Positions 30,064-39,349 of a stretch of DNA of 39,349 nucleotides are shown here, one piece after another; position 1 is the first letter of the stretch; each line of letters starts with the position of its first letter. The notes under the pieces are model-generated. The model was not told the origin of the DNA, did not search any database, and worked only from the letters and a program-made list of their open reading frames with translations. The stretch is from Symsagittifera roscoffensis (taxonomy: Eukaryota > Xenacoelomorpha > Acoela > Convolutidae): assembly GCF_963678635.1 (NCBI RefSeq), contig NW_026971053.1, positions 64,001-103,349 of the forward strand, read 5' to 3'. The translations under genes were made by a program, and so were the position numbers.

Positions 30064-32980
30064 GATTTAGAGCATCTGCTCTAGGGTTTTCACCCCTCAG
30101 TTTTCAAGTAGCACGAGTTTTTTCAAGGGATTATAGTTTCCAAATGGGCATAGCACTCGCCACGAGCAAGAGTCAATCTTGTTGAATCTGTCCCGCTAGA
30201 ATGCGTGGTGTAGTTTGGCGATTCTGTTTTTGTTGATGATTTCATCTGCAAACAGGCTTCTTTACATTAAATTTAACAGTTTTGGTGCACGGATCCAGAA
30301 GTTTTAGTCTCATTTCTTGAGGCGCTGTTGGGGGATATAGGGTTCGGTCTGCTGTCTTGTAGGCCCTCCACGGCTCTTTGTCATTGGCATGTTTTTGGCC
30401 TCATAGTTTCCTTCTAGCAGAGATATGAGGTATAGAATATCATGTACTTCCATGTACAATGATAGAGGTAATATTTTCAAGCGGAGAAGTCTTTCTTTAT
30501 AATCTGCAGTCCCGTTGGTTATCTATTTGGTGGCTTTCCTCTGTACTTGCTCTATCTTCCTCATTTCAGTTTTTGAGGGGTACCATACCTGCGATGCGTA
30601 AGTAAGCACTGGTACTACATATCCTGCGTCGGCATTCAGTCTTGTCTCTAGCGATACATGTTTCGAAGTATTTCTGATGAGGAAGTATAAAGACCTTCAG
30701 CCTTTAAGTGTTCGCCTACTACAGTTTTCACTCCAGGATAAATTGTTAGACATGATGACTCCGAGACCTTTCTGTGATGTGACGGTTTTTAATTGTCCGT
30801 TTGTTTGTGTCTCTCCTTTTAGGCACACTATGTTGGTTTTGTCAACAGTGAGAATCATTTTCTTTTCGACGCTCCATTTTTCTATCTGTGAAGACGCCTT
30901 TTCTTCGTTGCTTGAAGATGTGGTCACCACTTTAAAATCGTCTGCATAACCGAAGACTTCTCCGTCTTCTATTCCATCAGGAAGATCGTTCACGTATACC
31001 AGGAACATTAATGGTTCAAGGATAGAACCTTGGGAAACACCCATTGAGTGCTTTGAGAAATGGATGACTTATAATATCCAATTTTAACTCTCTGTTTCCT
31101 TTCTGTTAGGTAGCTTACGATTAATTCCAGGAGTCTCCCTCCGGTGGCAAGGTTAGATATTTTTTCAACAAATTTCAGGTGAGACACTTTGTCGAAGGCT
31201 TTGCTGAAGTCAAGGTAGAGAAAGCTGATGTCAATGGATTTCTTTTGTTCAAGCTTTTTTATAAATGTTATCAACGAAGATTAGGTACTGCGGTATCAAA
31301 GACGGAGTTAGGTATCAACGACGGAGTTGCGGTACTGCCAATTTCTTGTGCATAAAGCCGCATTGAGCGCGATGGAAACTAGGCTCGAAGTGGAGATACA
31401 TTTGATTGAAGATAAGTTTCTCAAAAACCTTTGAAACGTTGGCTAGGAGGCTTATCGGCTCGTATTGAGTAACGTCAGCTTTGTCATTTTCCTTGAAATT
31501 AGGTGTAACTTCGCTAACTTTCCATTCCTTCGGAATAAATTTTTATTTAGACAGGTTTGGAATACTAGCTTCAGGGATTTTGAGAGACGTTGAAGGTTTT
31601 TCAGAAAGATGTTACCGATGCTGTCGGGTCCACAGGCTTTGTTCACATCTTAACCTAATAGGATTTTCCATATTACTTCTTCTGTCACCAGCACTGTATT
31701 CAGGGCTGTCTTTTTAGAGTCGTTGATGTTTATTTTTTTGGATGGTGTAAATACACTTGAGAAGAATTGTTTGAACAATTCGCATTTCTGACTGTTATCG
31801 CGAGCTATGGTGGATTTGTTTTCACCTTGTTTGAAATACATTTCATCTGGGAACTGTTTGATTTTGTGCAACGATTTTAGATATTTTTGCAGAAAAAAAA
31901 ACATTCTTCTGCATGAAAAAATTTTTTCTTCGTGAACAGTTTGGTCGTTCAACATCTTGTTTCTGAGGTTCCTTTCATTTTTCTTCATTTTGATAAGCAA
32001 GGCCCGTTTTCCGGTTTTTTGTGTTTCTTTCTTATGGTGATAATTTTCTTAATTACATGTGATGTGGATGGGCTGATCCAGGGTGGTAAACTTGATCGAT
32101 GTGCCGTGACTATTGGTACTTTTTCGTCAATAATTTTTTGTAACCATTTGTACCATTGTTTCACTAGTTCATCAATATTGCTAAAGCAGTATGGTATGAA
32201 TGGATGTTCTGATATGTACATGTTCATTTGCTCCCAGTTAGTTTTTGTGAAAGCAAACATTTTCTTGGGTGATGGCCTGGTTGGTTTAAATTCAAACGAA
32301 AACACTGTTAGTAATGAGTTGTGGTCAGAGCACTTTTTTCCAGATGTGGAGAAACTTGTTTCAATTTCGCTGTCGATGCATGAGTGTTCAACGGTTTCTG
32401 GTAGTTGGGTAAGAAAAATGTCTAGATCTTTTCCATTTCTATTTGGTAGTGCTTGGTAGAAGCTCATGTCCTCCAGTTTTTCTAGTAGCGCCGATTCATA
32501 CTCGTCTTCAGAGGATAAACCTTCCCATATTTTTTCTAGCAAGTTTATATTGCCAGTGATGATATGGTTGCTGCAGTTTTGAGCGGTTTGAATTTTATCA
32601 AGGGTTTCAAGAATGTTTTTTTTTAAAATCCTGTGTAGGCATTCGATAGGGACTATGCTTGGGTGGATTGTATACAGCGTCTCAGTATTGAGTCGCTTGA
32701 GTTGTAGACTTGGACTATGACGCACTCAATTTTAGTTTCCAGAAGTATTCTTTTGTGAGCTAACCCTCGGATAGCAATTAGCACTCCGCCGTGATTTGAG
32801 GATAATGAGATATTCTCACGATCCCTTCTGTAAATATTGTAGTTAGGAAGAAACAAGGCCTCATCTGGAACTTCTCGAGTGAGTAATGTTTCGATTACGC
32901 ATATAATATCATGGTCGCGTGTGGTTATCGCGTTTGCAAATTTCATTCTCCTGTTTAGTTCCAGTATGCTCCTAACATTA
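30064..32980 (-). pseudogene. LINE ORF2: APE endonuclease and reverse transcriptase (Jockey/CR1 group), broken
   Basis: In minus-strand order: an AP-endonuclease-like region (32946-32000) with an ICVIETLL motif, a GGVLIAI motif, GNIN where GDFN is usual, and SDHNSLL; a linker with an LPPW motif and a KKCELFKQFFSSVFT-like run; the RT fingers KACGPDSI motif (about 31640); LYLDFSKAFDKV (about 31220); YADD (30937-30948); and a C-terminal region with an YKERL-type motif reaching the (TAC)n tail. This order is that of Jockey/CR1-group LINEs. At least six frame changes and stops break it. It appears inserted in the LTR remnant of ORF2 copy B. Confidence 0.88.
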
Positions 32981-33021
32981 AAGGTTGAGAGTTTTAATTT
33001 TCTGTTTGAGTCAGTGTACAG

Positions 33022-33884
33022 TCATTTATTGCTTGCTTCAGTGTCAACAAATTCAACATTTTGCCATTGATCGGTTTCTTTTTTCTGTAGCTTTAAGTTC
33101 CGGATGCGAATATCTTTCGAGCTTATATTTTCGTTCTGAATTAGATGTCGTCTCAGTTTGAGGGCATTGTTTTCCAGTTTTTGTTCATCCGTGTTCAATT
33201 CTTTGCTCATAAATACATCTTCTGTATATGAAGCTAGTTTGCGGGCTGATATTAGTATGAGTCGACGATGGTGTTCGTTGACAAGCTTTATCACAAGAGT
33301 TCTAGTTTTTGATTGGTCATAATTGCCCACCCGTTTTCAATCACGCAATCTATTTCCAAGAAGTCAACGATTTTCTTAACTTCGTCTAATTCTTTCTCTA
33401 GTCGTTCTTTCACTACTCGACCCATTTGGTTCAGGTATTCCTCGAAGTCTTATTTCATCATAACTTTCCTTTTTGGGGGTAGTTGTTGCTTTTGTGGGTT
33501 TTTCTTTCACTTTTTCAGCGAAATTCGTGACCGGTTTTTTCAAATCAGATTGTACGCTTCTAGTTGACTTCTTATATCTCCGAACTTTTCGAGTTTTTCT
33601 TTGCTTGTCTCTTTCATTTTGGGTTTATTTTCTTGTAGCTTTTCCTATTTTTTACTGCTTGCGAGTCTATCAATTATGCTGTCGCGTTTGTTCATATGTG
33701 TACATTGGTTGCACAAGAGGAGCACGTTCTGACTAATTTCTTGGATACTCATTATGACTACATGGGACATGCCTGTACACGCTGTGGTCATGTGCATTGT
33801 ATCGCCGCATGCTGTACAAAAGAAGGTGGCTTCACGTTTACTAATAGTTTTGGTGCAAGTTTTGCAAAGAGGAAGCATTTCCAC
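33022..33884 (-). pseudogene. LINE ORF1: PHD-like zinc finger, coiled coil, nucleic-acid-binding region
   Basis: The minus strand encodes a Cys/His-rich finger first (33878-33645: CKTC, CTACG, a TTAC segment and LLCNQC spacing), then a Lys/Glu-rich probable coiled coil (about 33620-33340), then a basic segment (33330-33022) containing NEHHRRLILISARKL, like the ORF1 C-termini of CR1/Jockey LINEs. PHD-type fingers are known in CR1-group ORF1 proteins. The annotated open frame at 33884 starts at GTG; the first ATG is at 33878. Stops and shifts separate the pieces. Confidence 0.7.
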
Positions 33885-33891
33885 TCAATCC

Positions 33892-34153
33892 CGCGATTTC
33901 AAGGTTGTTCACCTCCGGATTCACTGGGTTTGATTGAAAATGTCTCGAGAAAACAGATTTTCCAAAACCGCGACTCCAAGTTTTTTCACCTCCGGATTCA
34001 CTGGATCTAGAAAAAGAGAAAACTGCTGCTTAGAAACGCGATTCCAAGGTTTTTCACCTCCGGATTCACTGGCCCAAACAGAATATGAGTAAGCACAAAC
34101 AAAATTCTTTTCTATTGCGCGATTCCAAGGTTTTTCACCTACAGATTCACAGG
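33892..34153. repeat. four copies of a 36-bp core with diverged spacers
   Basis: Cores at 33892-33927, 33969-34004, 34037-34072 and 34118-34153 share CGCGATTCCAAGG, then TTTTTCACCTCCGGATTCAC. Start-to-start spacing is 77, 68 and 81 bp, and spacers are unrelated. The array lies just upstream of LINE ORF1 on the LINE strand, where 5' UTR promoter monomers occur in some LINEs. Read on the minus strand it gives a repeated SESGGEKPWNR-type peptide within an ORF (34157-33921). Confidence 0.85.
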
Positions 34154-34179
34154 ACAAAGAAAAAATTTACTCTTACTTA

Positions 34180-34849
34180 GGTTTTCTTGGCTTTCCTTCT
34201 CTTCCTAGTTTTTCTTTCGACTGATTTCCCCCCTCTTTTCTTTTGTCTGTCTTTTTGTGCTTTGTTTATTTTCTTCTTCTTTGATCCTTTCTTGCGAATA
34301 AGTCCACGTTAGTTATCACTGTTGCGCAGAACTCTTGAAACCAGTTGATGGTCAATTGCTGTTTGGGGGTGGATTCGAGTAAGTTCGTATAGAAGCTCGG
34401 GATTTCTTTTTTTTTTTCTCAGGAGCAGATTTTTCCGTACTTCTAGGATCAGAATTCCACTATCTTTTAAAGCGATTGAGAGGTCTGGAGTCCCTTGCCT
34501 TCGGGTGTACAACTGCTTTAATACTGTATTTTTTCGTGAGGTTTTCGAGAGTCCTAGCAAATTTGCGAGGACTGAGGGGTCGGTATATGTCTCGAACTGG
34601 ACAATAGTTGCTTGAGTGGGCGGTGTTGCTATGATTGATAATATCGTGCCAGATGATAATATCTTTGAGTTGTCGAAGTACGCCTTGATTTTTGAACAGA
34701 TTCAAGACTACCTTGAGGGGATTCCTGTTGTTGAGGTTCAAGCAAAGTCCGGTGATAGAGGTTGATTGGGCTTTGAATTTTTTCCTGTTATTGTATGTCA
34801 GGGATTGTGTCAGTTTATGAAGACAGCTGGCTCCAATAATGTATACCAT
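34180..34849 (-). pseudogene. small SGNH-like ORF with very basic C-terminal tail, one frameshift and one stop
   Basis: Minus-strand ATG at 34849 opens a 129-codon frame. It has IGASCLHKL near the N-terminus (GDS-like block) and IIWHDIINHS about 60 residues later (GxND-like block). The frame shifts near 34500 to an overlapping one (to 34309) that carries GTPDLSIAL and LRNSD. After the TAA there, the same frame stays open for about 39 codons that are mostly Lys/Arg (RKKGSKKKK and KTRKRRK) and ends near 34180. I know similar SGNH-like proteins with a WHD-I-N motif from invertebrate genomes but cannot name a family. It may be a gene of its own or the 5' part of a LINE. The usual ORF1 order (PHD then esterase) does not fit this order. 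Confidence 0.55.
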
Positions 34850-34912
34850 TGGGGGTCACACACGGCTACCCCTTGCAGTACATGTCTCTCTAAAAAGACA
34901 CTATTTTATAAG

Positions 34913-35190
34913 TTGATCCATCTGAAATGAATCAAAGGTCCACTGTCTAATAAAAAGTACCTATACAAGGTTCCGAGCCTGTTTTTAACGGCGTTCGCGT
35001 ATTTTAGGTATTTTGAGACCTGAGTATGGGGCGTTCTTATTTTCTAGAGTGAGGGGGGTATTTCGGTCTTATTTTCTAGAGTGGGGGGGGGGTATTTTGG
35101 CAGTGGCCTTTAAGCTGTAACGCGGGTTTTAGTCTCATGTCGCAAGTGAACCGAATTGGCTCCGCCCGCTTGAGGTAGAAAAACACAAGC
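34913..35190 (+). repeat. LTR fragment, copy 4 of the hairpin/poly(A) block
   Basis: It matches 19269-19512. The hairpin is at 34915-34933 with one arm mismatch (GAATC for GGATC), AATAAA is at 34949-34954, and the conserved tract with CTTTAAGCTGTAACG reaches about 35190. A 33-bp internal duplication around CTTATTTTCTAGAGTG sits at about 35034-35095. It abuts the minus-strand ORF2 copy in opposite orientation, so two LTR halves face each other. Confidence 0.75.
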
Positions 35191-38100
35191 TGGTAATTTA
35201 AAATTTCTTCATCCGAGTTCACCCCTGAGCCCCCTCCCTCTCAAGACTCAAGACTCTGGAATTTCCTTTTGAGCCACCGGCTCACCTCGTGTTCTTCGCC
35301 CTCGAGGCACCCAATCCAGATATGTTTGACACTGTGATCTGTTTCAATGGTGCCTCTTCGTCATCGGAGCTGATCACAATCTCCTCCCAAGCCTTCAGCT
35401 GTTCACAGGATCACATCCACTCCCTTTGCTCTTGCCATCTCTTCACTTGATTCGGTAATCTCTTCACCTTCGACTCCCGGTTCAAACAGAAGGAATTGTG
35501 AAGACTCAGGCTTACATTCTTCGCTAGGTCCTCCTCCAGTATCGATTCCCTCGCTCTAGTGTTGTCTCTGGATACTCTACCCACTCTTTTCCACCCCGTC
35601 GTGATCGCATTTCGATGGGTCAGCAGAGGTCTTTTGAAGGCATCTGGTCCTATCTCGGCCTGGAATTGTCGATATTCTTTTTGTTGTTTCCTCATGTGAT
35701 CCTTCGTCACCACATATAACCAGGATGTTAACGTCGCGCGAAACCAAGGAAAGAATCTCAAGCGGCCCACATGTGTCTGACTTCCATTGGCATGGCGAAT
35801 ATCTTGCATGCGGTCTCGAACAACTCAAGCCTCCTGCTGTAATCTATCGCGTGATTCGACTGTGCTGTTGGCGTCTTCGATTCCCGATACTTTGCTATGT
35901 TTTCTTCCATCCATCGTAGAGCCAGCATTGTGCTCACCACCAAGATGGTCACTTTTTGTTGATGCTCGGGTAGTCCCAACGACTTGATTTCTTCCACATC
36001 CCAGATCACGTCGACTTCTTCCAAGTTTGGAGCACCTACCATGGGTTTCCCAGTCACGTTTTGTCTCTCGTGGTCACTTGTATTTTCGCTCTCCAAGCCT
36101 AGAAGTTCTTCACCCCAGATTTCACTCAAGTCGTCCCTTTGTTCTTTCGGCACTGTTCCTCGGATCTTCCTCAACAGCTTGTGTGAATGATGTGACATCC
36201 GAGCCAGTCTTGCACATTTGGGCACTGAGAAGGCTTTGTCTATCAATACCCTCTGGCTGGACACTTCTACCATCGCCATGTGTAATGGATAGTGGCTGCC
36301 ACATAGGTTGGCCATCACTGACCCCACCAGGGACTTCGCATTTGGAGCCAGACCATAGGCTTCGCTCATGGGAAATCCCATCTCCGCTTCGAGTCCAACC
36401 TTCCAACTCTTGATGTGTATCTGGGTCACTTGCAACACTCCGGGCCATGACTCCACGCTCAACGCGGTCACCAAGTGGTGTTCTGACTCTAGCCTCTCCA
36501 GTGACTGGAGACTGCACATTCTTGAGAAGAATCCCAGAGCTGTTGCTAGGTTCACCGTGGTACTCGCGTAACACTCAGCCATTATCTGTATCTGACTTTT
36601 CTCCCTTTCGGTGATGTCCTCAAACCAGGTGACTAGGTCTTCTTTCTGGAAAGACTGTATCCTGACGCATGATCGTCCATCGCAGGTGTGCTCGCCATTC
36701 CCACACGTCGAGTCAAGACAACTGCCTGGCTCCATCTTTTTTTATCGATCCTGTTCCACTCGTCATCTCGCTTGATTCTTTCACTTGAGGCAGGATCAGT
36801 CTATGTACTATACTCAAGGTTGCCAAATCTTCATCCTCTGTCGGCGCTAATCTCACTCGCTCAGTGACTTCCTCGATCAGGCTCGCATGGGGATAGGGAC
36901 ACCAGGAGGGCCCGAGCAATTTCCACACTACTCCCAGATTCGTGGTCAACATGCCGTTCCCGTTACCCATTTTTAGTTCTACTCTTTTACTTGAGCGTGG
37001 CACACTTATTACTTCCGGTGTTCTCTCGAGAATCAAACCGAGGCTAGGTCTCTCTCTTTCCACAGGGTTTATCTCCATTATCTTCTCTGTCCAGAACTTC
37101 AGTAGCTCCGCCACCTCATAGTTTCTGTGGGCACCTCCAGCTTCTAAGTCCAAGAAAGGGTTGTATGCCATCCCCATCACTCCAGACACATACTGGTACT
37201 CTCCCTTCTTGTTGGGTTTCAAGTACTCTCCTGACGAAGCCAAGTTACGGTGAACGTCGTGTTTCTCCTCAAACTTCTTGTTGTAGAATCTCCGTATCTC
37301 ATCTAACTTCCTGTGGCTCTCTAGAGATTGCCTAGAACCATCCTCATTTTCTATCCCAGTACTCTGATACACAATCAAGATGACTGTGGAGACTCTCCTT
37401 TCCAGCGTCTTGCTTCCAATTGCTCTCTGGTGACATGCTAGGATGGTACTGTCAGTCATCATCGACATTGTCCATCTCAAGAAACAGGTAGCATCTTTCC
37501 TCCTTGCCAGACTCAAGCCTGAGTTGTCCCTAGCAACGTGCTGCATCAGCATTCGATATACCTCTAGATTCTTGCCTCCCAACTTCAACTTGTCGTACGA
37601 AGTCAGTGTCTCTAACTCTATCCCCAACAGGCTCCACGAGAACATCAGTTGTCCTGCGGTCCTAACAAAGGGATTCGCCACCAACGGCGATGCCGATGAG
37701 GATGTTCTCATCGCTTCTTGAAAATGATCTTTTAACAAGTTCTGCCAAGTTCTCTTCAGTTGGCTCCCCAATTCCAATTTATTTATATCAGCCTTCTGCT
37801 GGGTAGCCCAGTTGCGTCGTTTGCGTGACACTCCACTGTCGAGCTTCTTCAGGCAATCTTCCAATTCCTGCAACGTTTCCAGGGCCACCCACCACGGTCG
37901 GGCGGTGTTCTTCGTTTTATTTTTATCAAGAGGATCGCTAGTCACCTGCTTCCCGGTAGCCTCGTGTTCATTTGAGACCCATTCTTTGCCGACGTCCACT
38001 TCCCAGGTCTGCCCGCTCGTCGAACCTCGCTTCAATTTTATCCTCTGAGGTTTGAAGTCTTCTTCCGTTGTTGAGCTGGTGGGGATTTCCATCTCTTTTT

Positions 38101-39349
38101 CTACGTCGAGCAGTTTCCTCGGCTTGTAGCTACTCTTGTAGGCTGCTGTCTTCCATCGTGCCAGAACCATGGGGGCTGTCTCTCTCAAGTTCCTCTCCGA
38201 AACCGCATCCGCTGAAGGACTGCCCAATCCCTCCACGTCTTTCTTCCTCTTGCGAGACCTCACATCTTTACTCGGGGGCGTTGTCGTTATCATCACTGAT
38301 TCGACTTCCTTGTCTCTATCCAACCCTCCCAACTCTTGCCTCCCCCCTGCTCGAGCCTTAAGGATATTAGTACTTTTAATTATATTAATAGTTCCGAACT
38401 TATCCCCCCTTACATGTTCAATTATTTTATTGTCAGTTTTTTGTTTCAGAGTAGAGCTGTCTTTACATTTATCTTCCTCGGTCTGTCGTGCTGCCTTCCT
38501 CAACTCGACCATCTTGCTCAGCAGCTCTCGTCTAGTTTTCTCCTCCAGGCCTGTCCCCATCAGGACAGGCTCTCCGAATTCCACCACTGTGTCCCACAGC
38601 TCCTCTTTAAAGTCGTCCAATGTGATGTCGTCCAACGTCCGTCCACTTCTCGATTAAAATCGCTCAAGCATTTTCGCCAAGCATCCTTATCCAGAGTGCC
38701 TAGGAAGGCATCCTTGTTTCCCTCGAAGGTGTTCTTCTGCCTTCTCTCCGCACTCACGAAAATCATTCCCATGTTGGGATTTTCGCTCGTCAGTGGCAAC
38801 TCTAGATGTTTGCGGGGAGATGAGGTCAGAGGTGGCGTGGGGTGTCTGCCCAATTTTCTCCACTCAGATCTTTCAACAGTTCTTGCGTGGTGAACTCTTC
38901 CTCCGTCGGCTTCTGCTCCTGTGTGTTCCCCACCTCCATATCCTCTCCTGCCTCACTGAGAGTCTCATTCATGCTTTCCTCTCCCGATTCTGCTTCTCGT
39001 AAGGTGCCCGGTATCTCCTTGTGGCAAACACCATCTCGTCTCCTTTCAGTGCGATATGTCCTTCATTCACGATCATCCTGCCATCGTCCCACACCGGCAA
39101 CTTGTTCTCTAGACCTGCCCGCTCAAGTGTTCTCAAGGCATCTCGTACCTCGAATTTCGGGGGCATCGACCCTCTCATTTTCTTGGCTTGAGTTGTCCAA
39201 GAATTTGTTTTCGCATCGCTGGTATGAAAAAAAAATTGCTGCAGAGTAGCCGATGAAGAGAGGATCCCAGCCGTCGATGACCTCCTTCTGCTGTTCTTCG
39301 GTTGCCGCTCTCGCGAAAAAGTACGGACCACCAGGGAGCTGTTCACCCC
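35191..39349 (-). pseudogene. copy C of the giant ORF2 (minus strand), broken and running off the window
   Basis: It matches the intact ORF2 from the equivalent of about nt 13923 to the stop codon, which is conserved as TGA (complement of 35282-35284), plus the polypurine tract and start of the LTR (to 35191). The longest open pieces are 38635-36713 (640 codons), 36735-35758 (325), 35809-35411 (132) and 39346-38969 (125). Frameshifts lie near 39230 (A run), 38900, 38640, 36730 and 35780. The Cys clusters are partly kept (CLDSTCGNGEHTCDGRSC), the NLS-like SRKRKK is present and the SIM-like IVISSDDEE tail is conserved. A deletion removes the region around the second Cys cluster (near 36010-35990). 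It diverges from copies A and B, so it is an independent insertion. Confidence 0.9.
38333..38377 (-). promoter_or_regulatory. 45-bp conserved block in copy C
   Basis: The reverse complement is identical to 15051-15095 over 45 bases, although flanking ORF2 sequence differs at many sites. It has the same AT-rich half then G-rich purine tract. Confidence 0.45.

Larger units (their letters stand above)
24452..31016. repeat. 3089-bp tandem duplication spanning ORF2 copy B and the LINE
   Basis: Unit 1 is 24452-27540. Unit 2 starts at 27541 and follows the same path (ORF2 3' part, hairpin, (GTA)n, LINE 3' part) to about 31016, where the LINE continues to its upstream regions. The break at 27540/27541 joins LINE sequence directly to the middle of ORF2, which only a tandem duplication of that interval explains simply. 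Unit 2 is longer because unit 1 lacks about 330 bp of LINE 3' sequence (30061-30390). Most ORF2-disabling changes are shared, so ORF2 was dead before the duplication. Confidence 0.88.

Noticed and set aside
29967-30185. 72-codon serine-rich ORF
   Set aside because: It is a translation of the (TAG)n microsatellite.
33892-34153. CRISPR array
   Set aside because: Only four units, uneven spacing, animal transposon context and no cas genes. The cores also differ from one another.
1-39349. tRNA or rRNA genes
   Set aside because: I looked for cloverleaf-like and conserved rRNA stretches and saw none by eye; a covariance search was not possible.

Overview
This window is transposon-dense animal DNA, almost certainly from an invertebrate nuclear genome. 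I see no host gene, rRNA or tRNA. The evidence is a Ty3/Gypsy-type gag-pol polyprotein, a Jockey/CR1-group LINE, a second degenerate reverse-transcriptase element, microsatellite tails, AATAAA signals and intron-like splice signals. The species cannot be fixed from sequence alone; an arthropod such as a springtail would fit but is not shown.

Bases 1-19510 hold one very large plus-strand element, or most of one. A single 2935-codon ORF (78-8885) encodes capsid, two CCHC knuckles, aspartic protease, RT, RNase H and integrase, and ends in a macro-domain-like module. A 522-bp spacer carries intron-end signals and a 20-bp tandem repeat. Then comes a 129-codon ORF (9408-9797) ending in TAG, followed at once and in the same frame by the ATG of a 2829-codon ORF (9798-18287). 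That protein has an N-terminal coiled coil, an SGNH (GDSL) hydrolase domain with its catalytic residues, a second SGNH-like domain lacking the Asp-His block, a nuclear localisation-like cluster, two Cys clusters and a SUMO-interaction-like tail. A polypurine tract, a TATA box, a hairpin and an AATAAA signal follow, as expected for a 3' LTR (about 18334-19510). The 5' LTR and primer site would lie left of the window.

Bases 19511-35190 are a graveyard of nested elements. There is a broken minus-strand RT element (19977-21840). A 5'-truncated, broken plus-strand copy of the giant second ORF (22478-26716) has an 837-bp tandem duplication at its left end. A minus-strand LINE sits in its LTR remnant, and a 3089-bp tandem duplication spans the ORF2/LINE junction, giving a second copy (27541-29815). 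The more complete LINE runs down to a (TAC)n tail near 30000. Left of the next ORF2 copy lie a four-unit repeat, a small SGNH-like ORF with a very basic tail (minus strand) and an isolated LTR fragment.

Bases 35190-39349 hold a third locus of the giant ORF, on the minus strand, frameshifted and running off the right edge.

If the first 19.5 kb is one element, gag-pol supplies particle, protease, reverse transcription and integration functions. The second protein would be a separately expressed accessory factor with an esterase-type domain, made by splicing, reinitiation or UAG readthrough. The family of ORF2 copies, the conserved 3' hairpin/poly(A) block and a 45-bp block conserved at nucleotide level show that ORF2 travels as mobile DNA.
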